DNA from: Vitellaria paradoxa
Taxonomy: Eukaryota > Streptophyta > Magnoliopsida > Ericales > Sapotaceae
NCBI GenBank assembly: GCA_019916065.1
Contig: CM034237.1
Span: 24,697,752 to 24,761,751, forward strand
Direction of reading: 5' to 3'
DNA length: 64,000 bases
Shown: positions 1 to 11,440 of the stretch, piece after piece
Position numbering within the stretch: position 1 is the first letter of the stretch
Layout: the number at the start of each line of letters is the position of its first letter
Notes under the pieces: generated by a model
Seen by the model: the letters and a program-made list of their open reading frames with translations, nothing else
Told to the model about the DNA's origin: nothing
Database searches by the model: none
Translations under genes and position numbers: made by a program

Positions 1-133
1 AACCTTTACTACGCTTTGCGCCCGGGAGGCTGGCCCCAAGTTTTTGCTAGAGAGGAGACTTGAACTTGAGACCTTGGGGTGGTAAGCCCCTAAGTCCCAG
101 TCCAAGACCATCCCATCTAACCCCTTGGGGTTT
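1..133 (-). mobile_element. tRNA-derived SINE-like sequence, cut by the window edge
   Basis: Read on the minus strand, this stretch starts like a tRNA head. An A-box-like GGTTAGATGGGATGG lies near 112-126 and a B-box-like GTTCAAGTCTCC lies at 55-66, about 45 nt apart, which suits an RNA polymerase III internal promoter. The sequence is clearly more GC-rich than its surroundings. The tail and one target duplication would lie left of position 1, so the element cannot be closed here. A degenerate tRNA pseudogene is the alternative. Confidence 0.4.
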
Positions 134-1617
134 ACTTTTACTATTTTTACTAATACTACTACTACTATTATTATTATTATGGCTAACAGTAGTAGGTTAG
201 TTTAAATTAATGTTATTTATTATTATTGTTATTTATACCAACATTTCCGGTGAGCCAAGAGGAAACTGGAGGAAAATTTAACAGGCTTCTATTCGGGCAA
301 AATTCGTCCAAACGGGGATGTTGACACACCCAGATTCTTTACACTGGTGATTTGAAAGTGCAGATGATCAGAAAGCAAATTTGGGAAATGGGAGTGAATT
401 CAAAATTCAAATCCACACTCAAATCAGTTCAACAGTGGGCAACCTTCACAAATCTTTCGCGTGGAATCAAATATATGAACACACATGCAGGGGTAAAGTT
501 AGAATTTTTGTTGAGGGGGCCACCAAGCGTTGTGGGGGCATCGGCGCTGAGAGAAGTATTGAGCACCTAAGAAAAAATAATAATCGATTTATTTTTTAAT
601 TAAGAGTATGAGAAAAACGATATTATTTTTAGAAAGAAAATAAATTATTCTTGAGTATTAACTAGTGCATATATTTCTCACAGTTAATGGTTCAAGCACC
701 TGAAAATTATTGGAGATATCCTTCACTACAAAAAATATAATTATTATTAAATTTTATTATCTATAGAATTTATCGTGTTATATGCTAAATTTACTGATAG
801 TATAAATAAAAATATGCAATGATATATTAAAAGGATACACTTTATTTCACAAAAAATATTAAGTTTGATTCTTTTAAACTTCTTATATGTTAAAAAATTT
901 TGAGTTAATTTTAAATTTTTAATAAAATCAAAATATTTTAATTTTTAAATAAAATTAAAATAATAAGAAATATATTTTAATAATTTTATCTTAAAATTTG
1001 GGGGATTACTTTCCCTCCGCCCCCGCGCATGTAGCTCTGCCCGTGCACACATGTACATATATATACTAAACAGGCACAATTTAGACAACGCGAAAGCAAA
1101 GGGAATTATCGTCAGGCCGAAATCAGTACACAGAGGCGTTGCAGAGGGAAGCAAAGTACTTATGCAGGAGGACGATTTCCAAGAGAGGTTCGGTTCGGCT
1201 GGTAAAGTTTGAAAAGACAATTCTACAACAGAGAGAACTCCTCTCCCTGTCGTTCTTCTCCTTTCTCCAGCATTATTCTATAGTTATTCGTCTGCTCTAG
1301 TTTTTTTGTTTCATTTTTCCTTGAGTTTTACTTGCAATTTTAGTTTTAATTTTGAGTGATAGAGATACAATTTTTTTGGAGAGAAGATGTTTCAATTATC
1401 TCTGGTTTTCAATTAGAAGAAATTAAATTAATGATGTAATATTTATAACGGGTCAAACTATTATTAAAAATTAAATTTTCAATAAATAATAGTTTCAGAA
1501 ACATTTTATTAGCCACCTCACACATATCATAATTAATAATATATTTGTCATAATCAATACATAGTTAAAGTTATGGACCGTAATCAAAGAATCTTTTGCT
1601 TGATGAGTTGCAATTAA
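134..1617. other. Intergenic AT-rich DNA with a GC-richer island
   Basis: No coding signal was recognised. A TAC/TAT trinucleotide run lies at about 143-182. A GC-richer island at 1010-1260 follows a TATATATA run at 1058-1065 and resembles a promoter plus leader, possibly from a decayed LTR or gene 5' end. Its ORFs have no recognisable domain, so no gene is called. Confidence 0.4.
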
Positions 1618-1960
1618 GGGGTGTTTGGCAACTCAAAAATTAGTAAAAAATTATCAAAAGTTGATTTTTGTGTGTTTGACAAAATCATAAATTTTGTCAC
1701 TTTTTTGCTTTGCTACAGTAAAAAGTACCACTCCATCATTACAACTTTTTTGATTTGCTACAGTAAAAAACACACCAAACACCCAAAAGTTACAATTTTT
1801 TTGCTTTGCTACAGTAAAAAATTTACCAAACACTCAAAAGTTACTAAAAAAATAATAAAAATTTCATTTGATTCAACCAAACATACAAAAAAGTGCAAAA
1901 AAAAAAAACAATCAAAAAACTACCAAAACTTAAATTTTTTTTTAACTTCCAAACACCCTC
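1618..1960. mobile_element. Tourist-like (PIF/Harbinger) MITE, 343 bp
   Basis: The ends are imperfect terminal inverted repeats: GGGGTGTTTGGCAACT on the left and a right end that reads GAGGGTGTTTGGAAGTT on the other strand. A TAA trinucleotide flanks both sides (1615-1617 and 1961-1963), as expected for PIF/Harbinger-derived MITEs. The interior holds no transposase. It contains three spaced copies of GCTTTGCTACAGTAAAAA or close variants between about 1705 and 1822. The 117-codon ORF across it is a by-product of low complexity. Confidence 0.75.
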
Positions 1961-1963
1961 TAA

Positions 1964-4026
1964 GTCATCACTAATACCTTTTTATACACGACTCCTTAAT
2001 TTTTGACAATCGTTTTGAGTAATAGTCAAAAGACTTTTTCTTGTAGTGGCAGTAGCAGCCATTTTCCAATCCAATTTCAATTTCGTCTCAAAGCTATGTA
2101 TCAGTTCTTAAATCTTGTTCTTCAAGCACTGATTTCAATTCTTTTTTTATTTTTTTAATGTTTGATTTTAGTAGTTTGATCTCTATATATATATTCTATA
2201 TAATAAGGGCCAATGATCTACGATGCTTCAACGTTCACTGTTCCCATAAATTTTTCAATTTTATCCTTTTTGTTTTTCACTTATTACTATTATACCCTTT
2301 TATATCCGTTTACTCTTTTTTTTTTTTTTTTTTTTTTGTGGAGTAACAATAAATAACTTTTTGATATTTTGTTTTTCTGATTTTGACTCTCTTCATATTT
2401 AAGGTTTATTACAATTTTTTCTATTTCTATTACATCTTCTATATATTTATTCTACATAATAAGGCACAACGCATTTTTAACATACAAAATTCTACCAATT
2501 TTTTTTTTATTTTTTTCATGTTTTATATTTTTTTTATCCTTCAAATGTTGCTACATTTTTTTTTATAATAAGCTGCAATACACTATCAACATATGTATTT
2601 TTACCAAATTTTCTTTTTTTTTCTCTTGTTTTATATTTTTGTTCTTCAAGTATTGCTGCATTTTTTTTTTTATAACAAGCGGTAATGCACTTTCAACATA
2701 TACATTTTTACCCTTTTTTTAATTTTTGCCCTTATTTTATATTTTAGTTTTATTTTTATTTTTTTTTACAGTAAACTCTTAATCCTAACACACTTTTTTT
2801 TTTTCTTTTAGAGTTATAGATTTTTTTTTGAAAAGCTCAATTTTTTTATTAACTAATTTTTCCTTTTTTTATTTTTGTTATTTAATTTCATATTATCTAA
2901 TATTTTTTTCTCACCTATATCTCTCTCCATGAAAGAAATGAGTAGGGATACTGATATAAAATTTATTCTCTTATTTGGGTTTTGAGGGATAATGAATGGA
3001 TGTTATGAAATTAAAAACTAATATATTAATAAATACTTTTCATTTTATTATAATTTTTAATCCATTTATATAAAGATAAAATATTTTTCATAATATTTTT
3101 CTGTTTTCTTTTTTATTTTATTCAATATTTATCTATTTTTATTTGATCGTATTTATTGAATAATTTATCGTGAAAAAAAGAATAAAATATAAATTTAAAA
3201 TTCCTCTCTTGTTTAAATTGTGATAGAAAATGTAAGAAATTAATTAATTAAATTAAAAAACTATTATATTGATGAATATTTTTATTTTTTTTATTTTTAA
3301 ACGCATACAAATAATGGCATATATTTAGAATTTTATATTTTCCTCTATCTATTTCATATTTTTTATTTTTTTTTCTTCTCTCACTAATTTTTTTTACGAA
3401 CACAATTTTAATAGATTTATATATATATATATATATATTTATAACATGCTTTCATCCTTGCTATTCATTCATTCTATTGCCATGTTCCTGTTGATGCTTT
3501 AAGTATAGTTTTTGATTTGCTATTTTCCTCCGATTGATTATCTCTGAAAATCATGTTTGTTTTGGTGTTAGTTGATTTACTGTTGCACTCGTGAATGATT
3601 TAGATTTAATTATTTTAATGATCTGTTAATCGCATGCTTTTACGTGCTTTTTATGTCCTAATATTTTTTTATTTAAATGCTTGCTTGGATTTAATACGAT
3701 GAATGATTAATTTTAATATATTTTTAGCTTTTTCAAGATCTAAAAAAATTAAGTTAATTGTATTTATTTTTAATTAATATTTCTGAAATTTAAATATGGG
3801 TTTTAAATTAAATTAGTTTTTATTTCTTTGGTGTCATTTAAATTAAATTTGATTTCTATAAAAAAAATGTTTAAGGTTAAATTCCTCTTACTAAATCAAT
3901 TTTCAAAAGTCATGTAAATTTTTAGTGCTTAATTATTTATAGTCTTGTTTTCAAAATTTTCCTACTTTAATTCTTGTTGTTAATCATGACATTTACTTGC
4001 CTTAAAATTATATTTAGTTTTGTTTT
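1964..4026. other. Very AT-rich intergenic DNA with poly(T) runs
   Basis: No gene is visible. The region contains long T runs, a degenerate tandem repeat (listed separately) and an (AT)n run at about 3417-3438. Short ORFs here are Phe/Ile/Tyr-rich translations of T runs. Confidence 0.5.
2456..2780. repeat. Degenerate tandem repeat, three copies of about 108 bp
   Basis: Copies begin at 2456, 2565 and 2672 with ATAATAAG or ATAACAAG. Each is followed by a short A/C-rich stretch, a T-rich stretch and a TTTTATATTT-type segment. A weaker related copy may start near 2200. The copies have diverged, which suggests an old array. Confidence 0.5.
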
Positions 4027-4700
4027 TGAAAAATAAAAAAATATGGAGAAAGCATCAAAAGTAAACGTAGACAAACGAAAGTAAAAGAGGCATACGATTT
4101 AACGAGATAAAACCCTAGAACCACTTCTAAGTAAAAATCTCGAGTCTATAAGGCGACCATTCCTGAAAATCAATCCATTATAAAATCAAAAATTAGAAGA
4201 GTTTACCGTACACAACTTGACTCGACACCTGTCCTAGTCTAAGTACCTCTTACTTGCTAGAACCTGCAATTAATCTTTACTCGTGTGATTGACTCTGTTC
4301 TTGAACCCGAACTGCACCTCCTAGAACCCAGAGATGTTCTTCACTCTACAAATCCTTTGAAATCACGATCAATTATTGCTTTTTGAATTTCGACACCCTT
4401 GATTTCCTCTATTACAAAGTGTTTTCTTTTCTTCTTCAAAGGTTATTATTAGGTCTAGCAGAATATATTATATTTATATTCGTTCCATTCGTTTCCAATA
4501 TGGAAACAGAATAAAAATCGAATATGTCAGAAATCTGCAGACTGTTCAAAACTCAATCACACCATATTTGGAATGAATTAACTTTCCAATTCAATCTTCG
4601 CATTGAGGAACAACTTGACCAATAAAGACTCAATACGAAAATTACAAATATTAAATACTTATTGGCTCGCAATTGTCACACCTAAAAATTAAACCTTACA
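4027..4700 (-). repeat. 3' LTR of the copia-type gag-only element (674 bp)
   Basis: Matches 9072-9747 over its full length with roughly 30 substitutions and one 2-bp indel by eye. On the element strand it opens TGTAAGG and closes TTTTTCA. Confidence 0.9.
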
Positions 4701-4713
4701 ATCTCTCCCTTGA
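4701..4713 (-). promoter_or_regulatory. Polypurine tract of the copia-type element
   Basis: On the minus strand GTCAAGGGAGAGAT abuts the LTR start TGTAAGG. This is the expected position of the plus-strand primer for reverse transcription. Confidence 0.75.
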
Positions 4714-6876
4714 CAATTGCGTGACAAAAACCAAATAAAACAAAAAATATAGACTCATGCTCAAATCCAAGCATTTGACTCCCCCTTAACACATGACACA
4801 AACAATTCATCTATATTCTCCCCCTTGACCATTGATATGCCTTCAAATCCCTGAAACAGCTCAATTTCTCGAAAAAGTTCAAACTCATTAGCACCAAAAG
4901 CATGCAACACGAATGTTAGAGAACACCAATGATATAATTCTTTAAAAGGATGATCAAAAAATAAAGAGAAAGGGAGAATTCCAAAAAATTCCATTCATAT
5001 TAAAATTCTTAAAATTCCATTCATGTCTTCCCTTTTTTTGTCATGCAATGTTTAATATAATACCGAAATGTCTGTAATTATTATCAACAGCAAGCTTGGA
5101 TTGTAAAGACCCAGCAATTAAACAAAGAAAAATATTAGCAAAGCAAACATAAGTTACAAACCTCAATTTTCAATAGGACCCACAAAGTAATCAAGGACCA
5201 AACAAAAAGCAAATTCAGACACCTTAGGCAAACTATTTTCCTTTTTTTTTTAAATCAATTAATAACAAAAATAAAGAAACTAATAGAAAGCACAGACCAA
5301 ACCGAGCAATGCAGCAACATGAACTTAGAATGGAAAAACTCCATAGAATTGATCACGTGATTTTGATTCTATTCGTTTCACTAGAGCAATAAAGTCACGC
5401 ATGAACCAAGCCACCACAGATAATCACAGTTATTCAATTTTAATTGAACCATAACTCCAACAGAACCAAAGATGAACCAACCTTTAGAGTGACACAGTTG
5501 TGACATCACCACCAATAGTAGAAAATCATTAAAAGGAAAATATAAGTCCTGGTCCTTACTTCGACAAAGCTGAGCAACCCAAATTGTGGAAATTTTAAAA
5601 ACAAAAGAATCAATCCACGGACCACAGAGAACCCACAAACTGGAACAAAGGTATAGAAATCTGACAAGAAGAATACCTTACACCGAAATGGCTATATGGG
5701 AGAAGAAGATGACACGAAGAAAGGTTTTGCCTGCGGATATGGAGGAGACTTAAGATTTCTTGGAGCACTCAGAGAGCCCAAGCATAGAGAGAGAGTCAGA
5801 GAAAAAATTAAGGCTAAAAGGATTTGGGAAAAAACTGACTGGGAAACGAATTCTTTTTTTTTTTTTTACAAAAAAAAATTATTGAAATCACCAAAATCAA
5901 GCAACCTTAAAGACTAAGCTTTAAAGGTCATCCCAAGGAAAAGTTTATGAGAATATCCACTTAACAATTTAATTAAAAATAAAAAAAGAAAAATATAGAA
6001 ACATGGAATATGTTATTTCATGAACCCAGAGAAAGGAAAAACTAATTGCTAAATATCTAAACTCAAATTTATATAACCTCTTTGCAATTATGAATACTGA
6101 GATGAATGAATATCATACTAATAGGAAACAAATGCCTGTGCAGTGTGTGCGGAACTCATGACAATCTGTTCCAAGAGCTCAAAGACTATCAGTAGTGTAT
6201 TGGAAGAATAGAATTTCCTATCACCTACACCCATGTTTAGAACACCTTTGTATGCTTGAGAATGTCCTACAATCTCACATATTCTCACAAATTTTTTTTT
6301 GAATTATGCCTTTTTTTTTTTTAAGATTGCAATGTTCAACTTAACCACCCTCATTTTACTATGATTTGGCGGCTTTCACTCACTTCAAAGGTAGGTAGCC
6401 CTCCCAGTTTCACCTTAGTGACTTTTCTCACTTAATGTTCAATGGTGCCGGTGACTTCACACTATCCCTTGTGGTAGCCCTTTCCAAAAAGTCTGACCAT
6501 TATTCTAAGCATACAGCGGGTACATAGACAAGGTACTGGATCAAATATAAACTATGGGTAATACACAAGTGATAGTTTGAGAAGTACTAAGATCTGAAGT
6601 AGTGTTTTAAGAGGCACCCTAAAAGCATGACAGTACTCATCAAGTCAATATTGAAAAGAGTGTATACAAGTATGAGAGATAAATGCAAAAAGTTCTAATT
6701 CTCCAAAAGTATGAAATGAACATAATAGCATGTTTTCTTTTTTTTTTAAATAAATAAAAAATAAGAGTTTTTTTAAATAATAATGAATAAATAAATAAAT
6801 AAATAAACTATAAACAAAGACATGGATATTAACTCAAAGAATACATTCCAAGGGATTTCCTAAGAAACTCAAATCT
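4714..6876 (-). other. Non-coding interior of the copia-type element
   Basis: About 2.2 kb lies where pol would be expected, between the gag end and the 3' LTR. No RT, integrase, RNase H or protease motif is visible in any frame. A GC-richer patch at 6350-6540 is not AT-rich filler like its surroundings and could be captured sequence, but I do not recognise it. Confidence 0.6.
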
Positions 6877-9002
6877 TTAAAGGTTAAGGGATTTGGAAAA
6901 AATATTAGCTTTTGCCACTTCAGACTTGGGAACCCAAATACGTCTAATCTTATGAGAATTCTGATCATGATTTTTAGAAGCATAAAATGGAGTTCTCCTA
7001 GTCTTATTTTGGTTCATAGAGAGATTATAAATTTTTTTTAAATTTTTTATCTCTCGAGTCAAATGTATAGTTTCATTCAAAAGAGTATGAAATCGATTTG
7101 ACAAGAAATTCTTTTGATTATTTTGAAAATGAGACTTTCTAACTATTTCATCAATACAACTCTTAGGCAAACCATAGAGCCTATGACAATTAGGTCGAAT
7201 ATGACCCTTTAAACCACAGTGGTGACAAGTAGGAATGAATTTCTTATGAGTAGCCGAAGGCTCTTGAAAAATTTTTGTTGAATGAAAACGTTGATTCTTT
7301 TCCCTCTTATTGTTAAAAAAATAAATTTTGAACTTGGCACTAGAAAGTAGTGAGTTACCTTTTGTAACAGGAGTATGCACTGTTACTTTTTGTTTGACCT
7401 TCTCCTCTGATGCAAGCTCATTCGCCAAAGATTTTGAACTTGATGGAATGAATTTAAGATCAACTTTTTTCTTTGCCTTTTCATTATATCCCAGTCCTGA
7501 AGTGTTTTTGGATGGTCTCTGAATGCTCAAAATTTCTTCCAATTGTTTTGATCCTGCATCAAATTTAGAGAAAGACAGTTTAGAATTTTTTAAATCAAGT
7601 TCAAGACACTTAATCTTACTCTTAAGTTTGTCAGTCTCTGTCATTGCTTCTCTTTCTGCAACTCGACTTTCCTCAAGCTTGTTGAATAAAAATGTATCTC
7701 TCACAATCATCTCTGAATTTCTCTTAAGAAGTTCTTCTATCTCATCATTTTGTTTCTTCCTTTCATTTTCTCTTTCAACTTATCTTCTTTCTTCACTAAT
7801 TTATAATACGGTTTGTACAATTCATTATATGTTTCTTGAAGATCTGATTCTTCCTCATCTGAATCTTCAGCTCCACTAATTTCAGAATTACCTTCAATGT
7901 TTTCATTTTTCAAGCTTTGCACAGATGCAGCAAATGCCATGAAATTCTCTTGTTTAGTTTCTGATTCTGAGGTTGATGATTCTTCATTATCACTATCATC
8001 CCATGTCACTTTGAGAACATTTCCTTTTCTCTTCAATCTTGTCGGACATTCTTGAGCCATATGTCCAAAACCCTGACATTCAAAACACTTCATACCTTTC
8101 ATCAATTTTGAATTATTTTTCTTCTCAAACTTTTTCTCAAAATTTTTCTTTTCAAAACTATTTTCGTTCTTTAAAGAATTGTTTTCCTCAAAATTCATTT
8201 TGTTGGACTTATTTGATTTTTAATTTTTGAAAACATTTTTGAATTTCTTAGGAAGAATAACAAGTTCATCCATGTTTTCATCTGAGTCATCATCCTCCTC
8301 TTTCACAGTATTTAAAGCCAAACTTTTTTGTTTTTTAGAAGAGCGAAGATTAGACTCAAATGTTTGAAGAGAGCCAACCAATTCCTCCACTTTTATGGAT
8401 TCAATATCTTTGGCCTCTTCAATAGCAGTAACTTTGGATTGAAATCTATCAGGAACAGATCTTAAAATCTTACTCACAATATCAGAAGACGGAATAATAA
8501 CACCTAAGTTAAAATGAGAATTAACATTATCACTTAACCTAGCATAAAATTGATCAAAAGTTTCATCCTCTTCCATTTTCAGATTTTCAAAAGCAGTTTT
8601 CAATTTCAGAAGTTTTGACTTCTTGACAGTGCTAGTACCTTCATGAGTTATTTGGAGTATGTCCCAAGCCTCTTTTGCAATCTCACAAGTTGAGATTCTA
8701 CGAAACTCGTCAGTAGTGACGGCATTAAATATAGAATTCATTGCCTTCCTATTTCATACACTACTTTCATGTTCACTTTTATCCCATTTAGAAACAAGTT
8801 TGGGGATGGTGGTGATCTTATCAGCAGAGACCTTAACAGGACGAATCCAACCCCTCTCAACAGAGTCCCAAACTTTGTCATCAATAAACTGAAGATGAGC
8901 CCTCATTTTGACTTTCCAATATGCATAATTGGTTCCGTCAAATAGAGGCGGCCTCGTAGACGACCCACCTTCTCTATAATTCTCTATAAGATTTAGTTTT
9001 TA
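6877..9002 (-). pseudogene. gag: Copia-type gag, broken
   Basis: Read from the right, the frame opens with a DUF4219-like block (PPLFDGTNYAYWKVKMR). An in-frame TGA at 8754-8756 is followed by a UBN2/Retrotran_gag_2-type domain (8220-8741). A second in-frame stop at 8220-8222 is followed by an intact CCHC zinc knuckle CFECQGFGHMAQEC (about 8040-8090). A frameshift near 7710-7740 then leads into a coiled-coil-like segment and a second CCHC knuckle, CHHCGLKGHIRPNC. Coding ends at RRIWVPKSEVAK, just where related copia proteins enter the protease. The protein would package RNA in virus-like particles. Two stops and a frameshift make it inactive as it stands. Confidence 0.85.
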
Positions 9003-9057
9003 AAATTACGGATCTCACCCAAAATAATTTAAAAAAAAAAAAAATCTAAGGTGACCT

Positions 9058-9069
9058 GCTCTGATACCA
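9058..9069 (-). promoter_or_regulatory. Primer binding site, tRNA-iMet type
   Basis: On the minus strand TGGTATCAGAGC lies two bases inside the 5' LTR. This is the standard complement of the initiator tRNA-Met 3' end used by many plant copia elements. It fixes the orientation of the element. Confidence 0.9.
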
Positions 9070-9071
9070 AT

Positions 9072-9747
9072 TGAAAAATAAAAAAATATGGAGAAAGCCT
9101 CAAAAGTAAACGTAGACAAACGAAAGTAAAAGAGGCATACGATTTAACGAGATAAAACCCTAGAACCACTTCTAGGTAAAAACCTCGAGTCTATAAGGCG
9201 ACCATCCCTGAAAATCAATCCACTATAAAATCAAAGATTACAAGAGTTTACCGTACACGACTTGACTCGACACCCGTCCTAGTCTAAGTACCTCTTGCTT
9301 GCTAGAACCCGCAATTAATATTCACCCGTGTGATTGACTCCGTTCTTGAACCCGAACGGCACCTCCTAGAACCCAGAGATGTTCTTCATTCTACAAATCC
9401 TTTGAAATCACGATCAATTGTTGCTCTTTGAATTTCGACACCCTTGATTGCCTCTATTGTAAAGTGTTTTCTTTTCTTCTTCAAAGGTTATTATTAGGTC
9501 TAGCAGAATATATTATATTTATATTCGTTCCATTCGTTTCCAATATAGAAACAGAATAAAAATCGAATATGCCAGAAATCTATAGACTGTTCAAAACTCA
9601 ATCACACACCATATTTGGAATGAATTAACTTTCCAATTCAATCTTCGCATGGAGGAACAACTTGATCAATAAAGACTCAATACAAAAATTACAAATATTA
9701 AATACTTATTGGCTCACAATTGTCATACCTAAAAATTAAACCTTACA
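9072..9747 (-). repeat. 5' LTR of the copia-type gag-only element (676 bp)
   Basis: Partner of 4027-4700. Its TG/CA ends, the adjoining primer site at 9058-9069 and the GTTTT duplication at 9748-9752 define it. Confidence 0.9.
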
Positions 9748-11440
9748 GTTTTAATTTAATTCAAGTTATTTTTTTATTTAAATTTTTGTTGATTACATTT
9801 ACGCACCTTATTTATTAAGTAAAATAATTTCAAAATGACTTAAAAATTTTTTAAAGAATATATTTTAAATTAAACTTTAATCTAAAAAACATGTGAGTGC
9901 ATATAATACTAGTTTTATTAAAAATATATAATAATTGTTTTGGAAATATATAAATACTAAATTTAATTTTAATTTCAAATATAATTATTTAATTTTTAAT
10001 TACTTTTAAATTAATAAATTAAATCATTTAATTAATTTAAAAATATTTAATTTTTTCTTTAATTAAAATTATTTATTTATTTTAAAATATTATTCTAATT
10101 ATTTAAGTCAATTATCTAAAATATATAATAAAAATATTTTTACTTTAGATTTAATTAACTTTAATTTTTTATTTAATTTATTTAATTAGTTAAAAAATAA
10201 TTCAAAATTTTAAAAATCTTTTCAAAACTTCATTAGTTGGTTTAGTGTATGAGTGATTGGAGGAGGCATTGTAATGGCAAACTATCTAGAACTAGTATCC
10301 CAAAACATACTATTTTTATATATATTAATCTTTTTACATCAACTTCACTCGTTAGTTCATCATCAAGTTCACTCGAGAAGGTGACAGGTGCTAATGAACA
10401 AGTCAATCAGAGAAACGTTTCTAAGAGATAGCATATATCCAGCTAATTCGATTAAATTTTTTATACTTATCGCTTAATTCAAATATATTTGAATATTTGG
10501 TACATTAAATTTTTTATAATTCTATACTTGTAACTCAATTTTTGAATTCCAAATACATTATAGCTATCTAAATTGAATTTTACTTCTCACTTAAGATTAT
10601 AATTTAAGAAAATAACACTTTTGACATATTATATGAATTATAATTTTTATTTAAGTTGCATACTATTAAAAATAAAAATATTTTTGAAGACTTTAATAAT
10701 TTGATTTGTAAAAGTCATTTATTAATATTAAATAATAATAATATTTTTTAAAATACTGTATGAATTAAATTTTTATTTAAGTTAGATAATTAAAAATAAT
10801 CTTAATTCAAACATGATACAAGTTTTAGAAATAAAATACTATTTGATTATTAATTGGATATTTATAATTTTTTTATCTAAATTGAATTTTACATTAATTA
10901 AAATTTTTGTGTAACTTGGATTATATTTGAATTCCACGAGTCTGCAAAGTAATCAAATTACATAGGAGTTTTAGCTTTAATGAAGTTGAAACTCTCTTCA
11001 TCTTCAATTATTCACTGTTTTTTTTTTTTTTTTCGTGTGTTTACCTTTCTAATTAACTTTTTTTTTTTATGAATAGCAGAAATTAACTTCCTTTAGGTGA
11101 AAATTATATTATTTATTTTGGTTAAATATCAACAGGTATGTTCTCTAAATTAGTTTTGGTTATGAATTGTTATTTTTACGATTTAATTTTGTATATTTTA
11201 TGCATCTTCTTTGTGTATTAAAAATAACTACCGTAATTTAAATATGATAAAAGTTTCTAGAAATACAATCTCATTTGACCATTAGTTATAATACTATGCT
11301 TTCTATTTTTCTTTAACGTGATTATCAATTTATTTCATTCAAAATACAAATTATCATTCCTTTTTTTTACTTTAAACTTGCCCTATTTTATTTTTATATT
11401 TTAAAAGCATACAATATAAAAATTTTGTACATTATACAAG
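9748..11440. other. AT-rich intergenic DNA
   Basis: The continuation of the host sequence interrupted at 4026. It is made mainly of A/T tracts. A slightly less AT-rich patch at 10240-10440 contains a 60-codon ORF with no recognisable domain. No gene or structured element is supported. Confidence 0.5.

Larger units (their letters stand above)
4027..9747 (-). mobile_element. Ty1/copia-type LTR retrotransposon, gag-only (TR-GAG-like)
   Basis: This is a complete 5.7-kb element on the minus strand. Both LTRs start TG and end CA, and a perfect 5-bp target duplication GTTTT flanks it (4022-4026 and 9748-9752). A primer site of the tRNA-Met type follows the right-hand (5') LTR, and a purine-rich tract precedes the left-hand (3') LTR. 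Inside, only a copia-type gag is recognisable; protease, integrase and RT are absent. LTR identity is about 95% by eye, so the insertion is moderately old. The layout matches non-autonomous TR-GAG elements, which depend on an autonomous partner. Confidence 0.9.

Noticed and set aside
1010..1260. A possible host gene 5' end with a TATA-like run
   Set aside because: No ORF, splice pattern or domain could be supported downstream.
7328..7879. Plus-strand ORFs over the copia gag
   Set aside because: They are antisense shadows of the gag coding strand, which carries the zinc knuckles.
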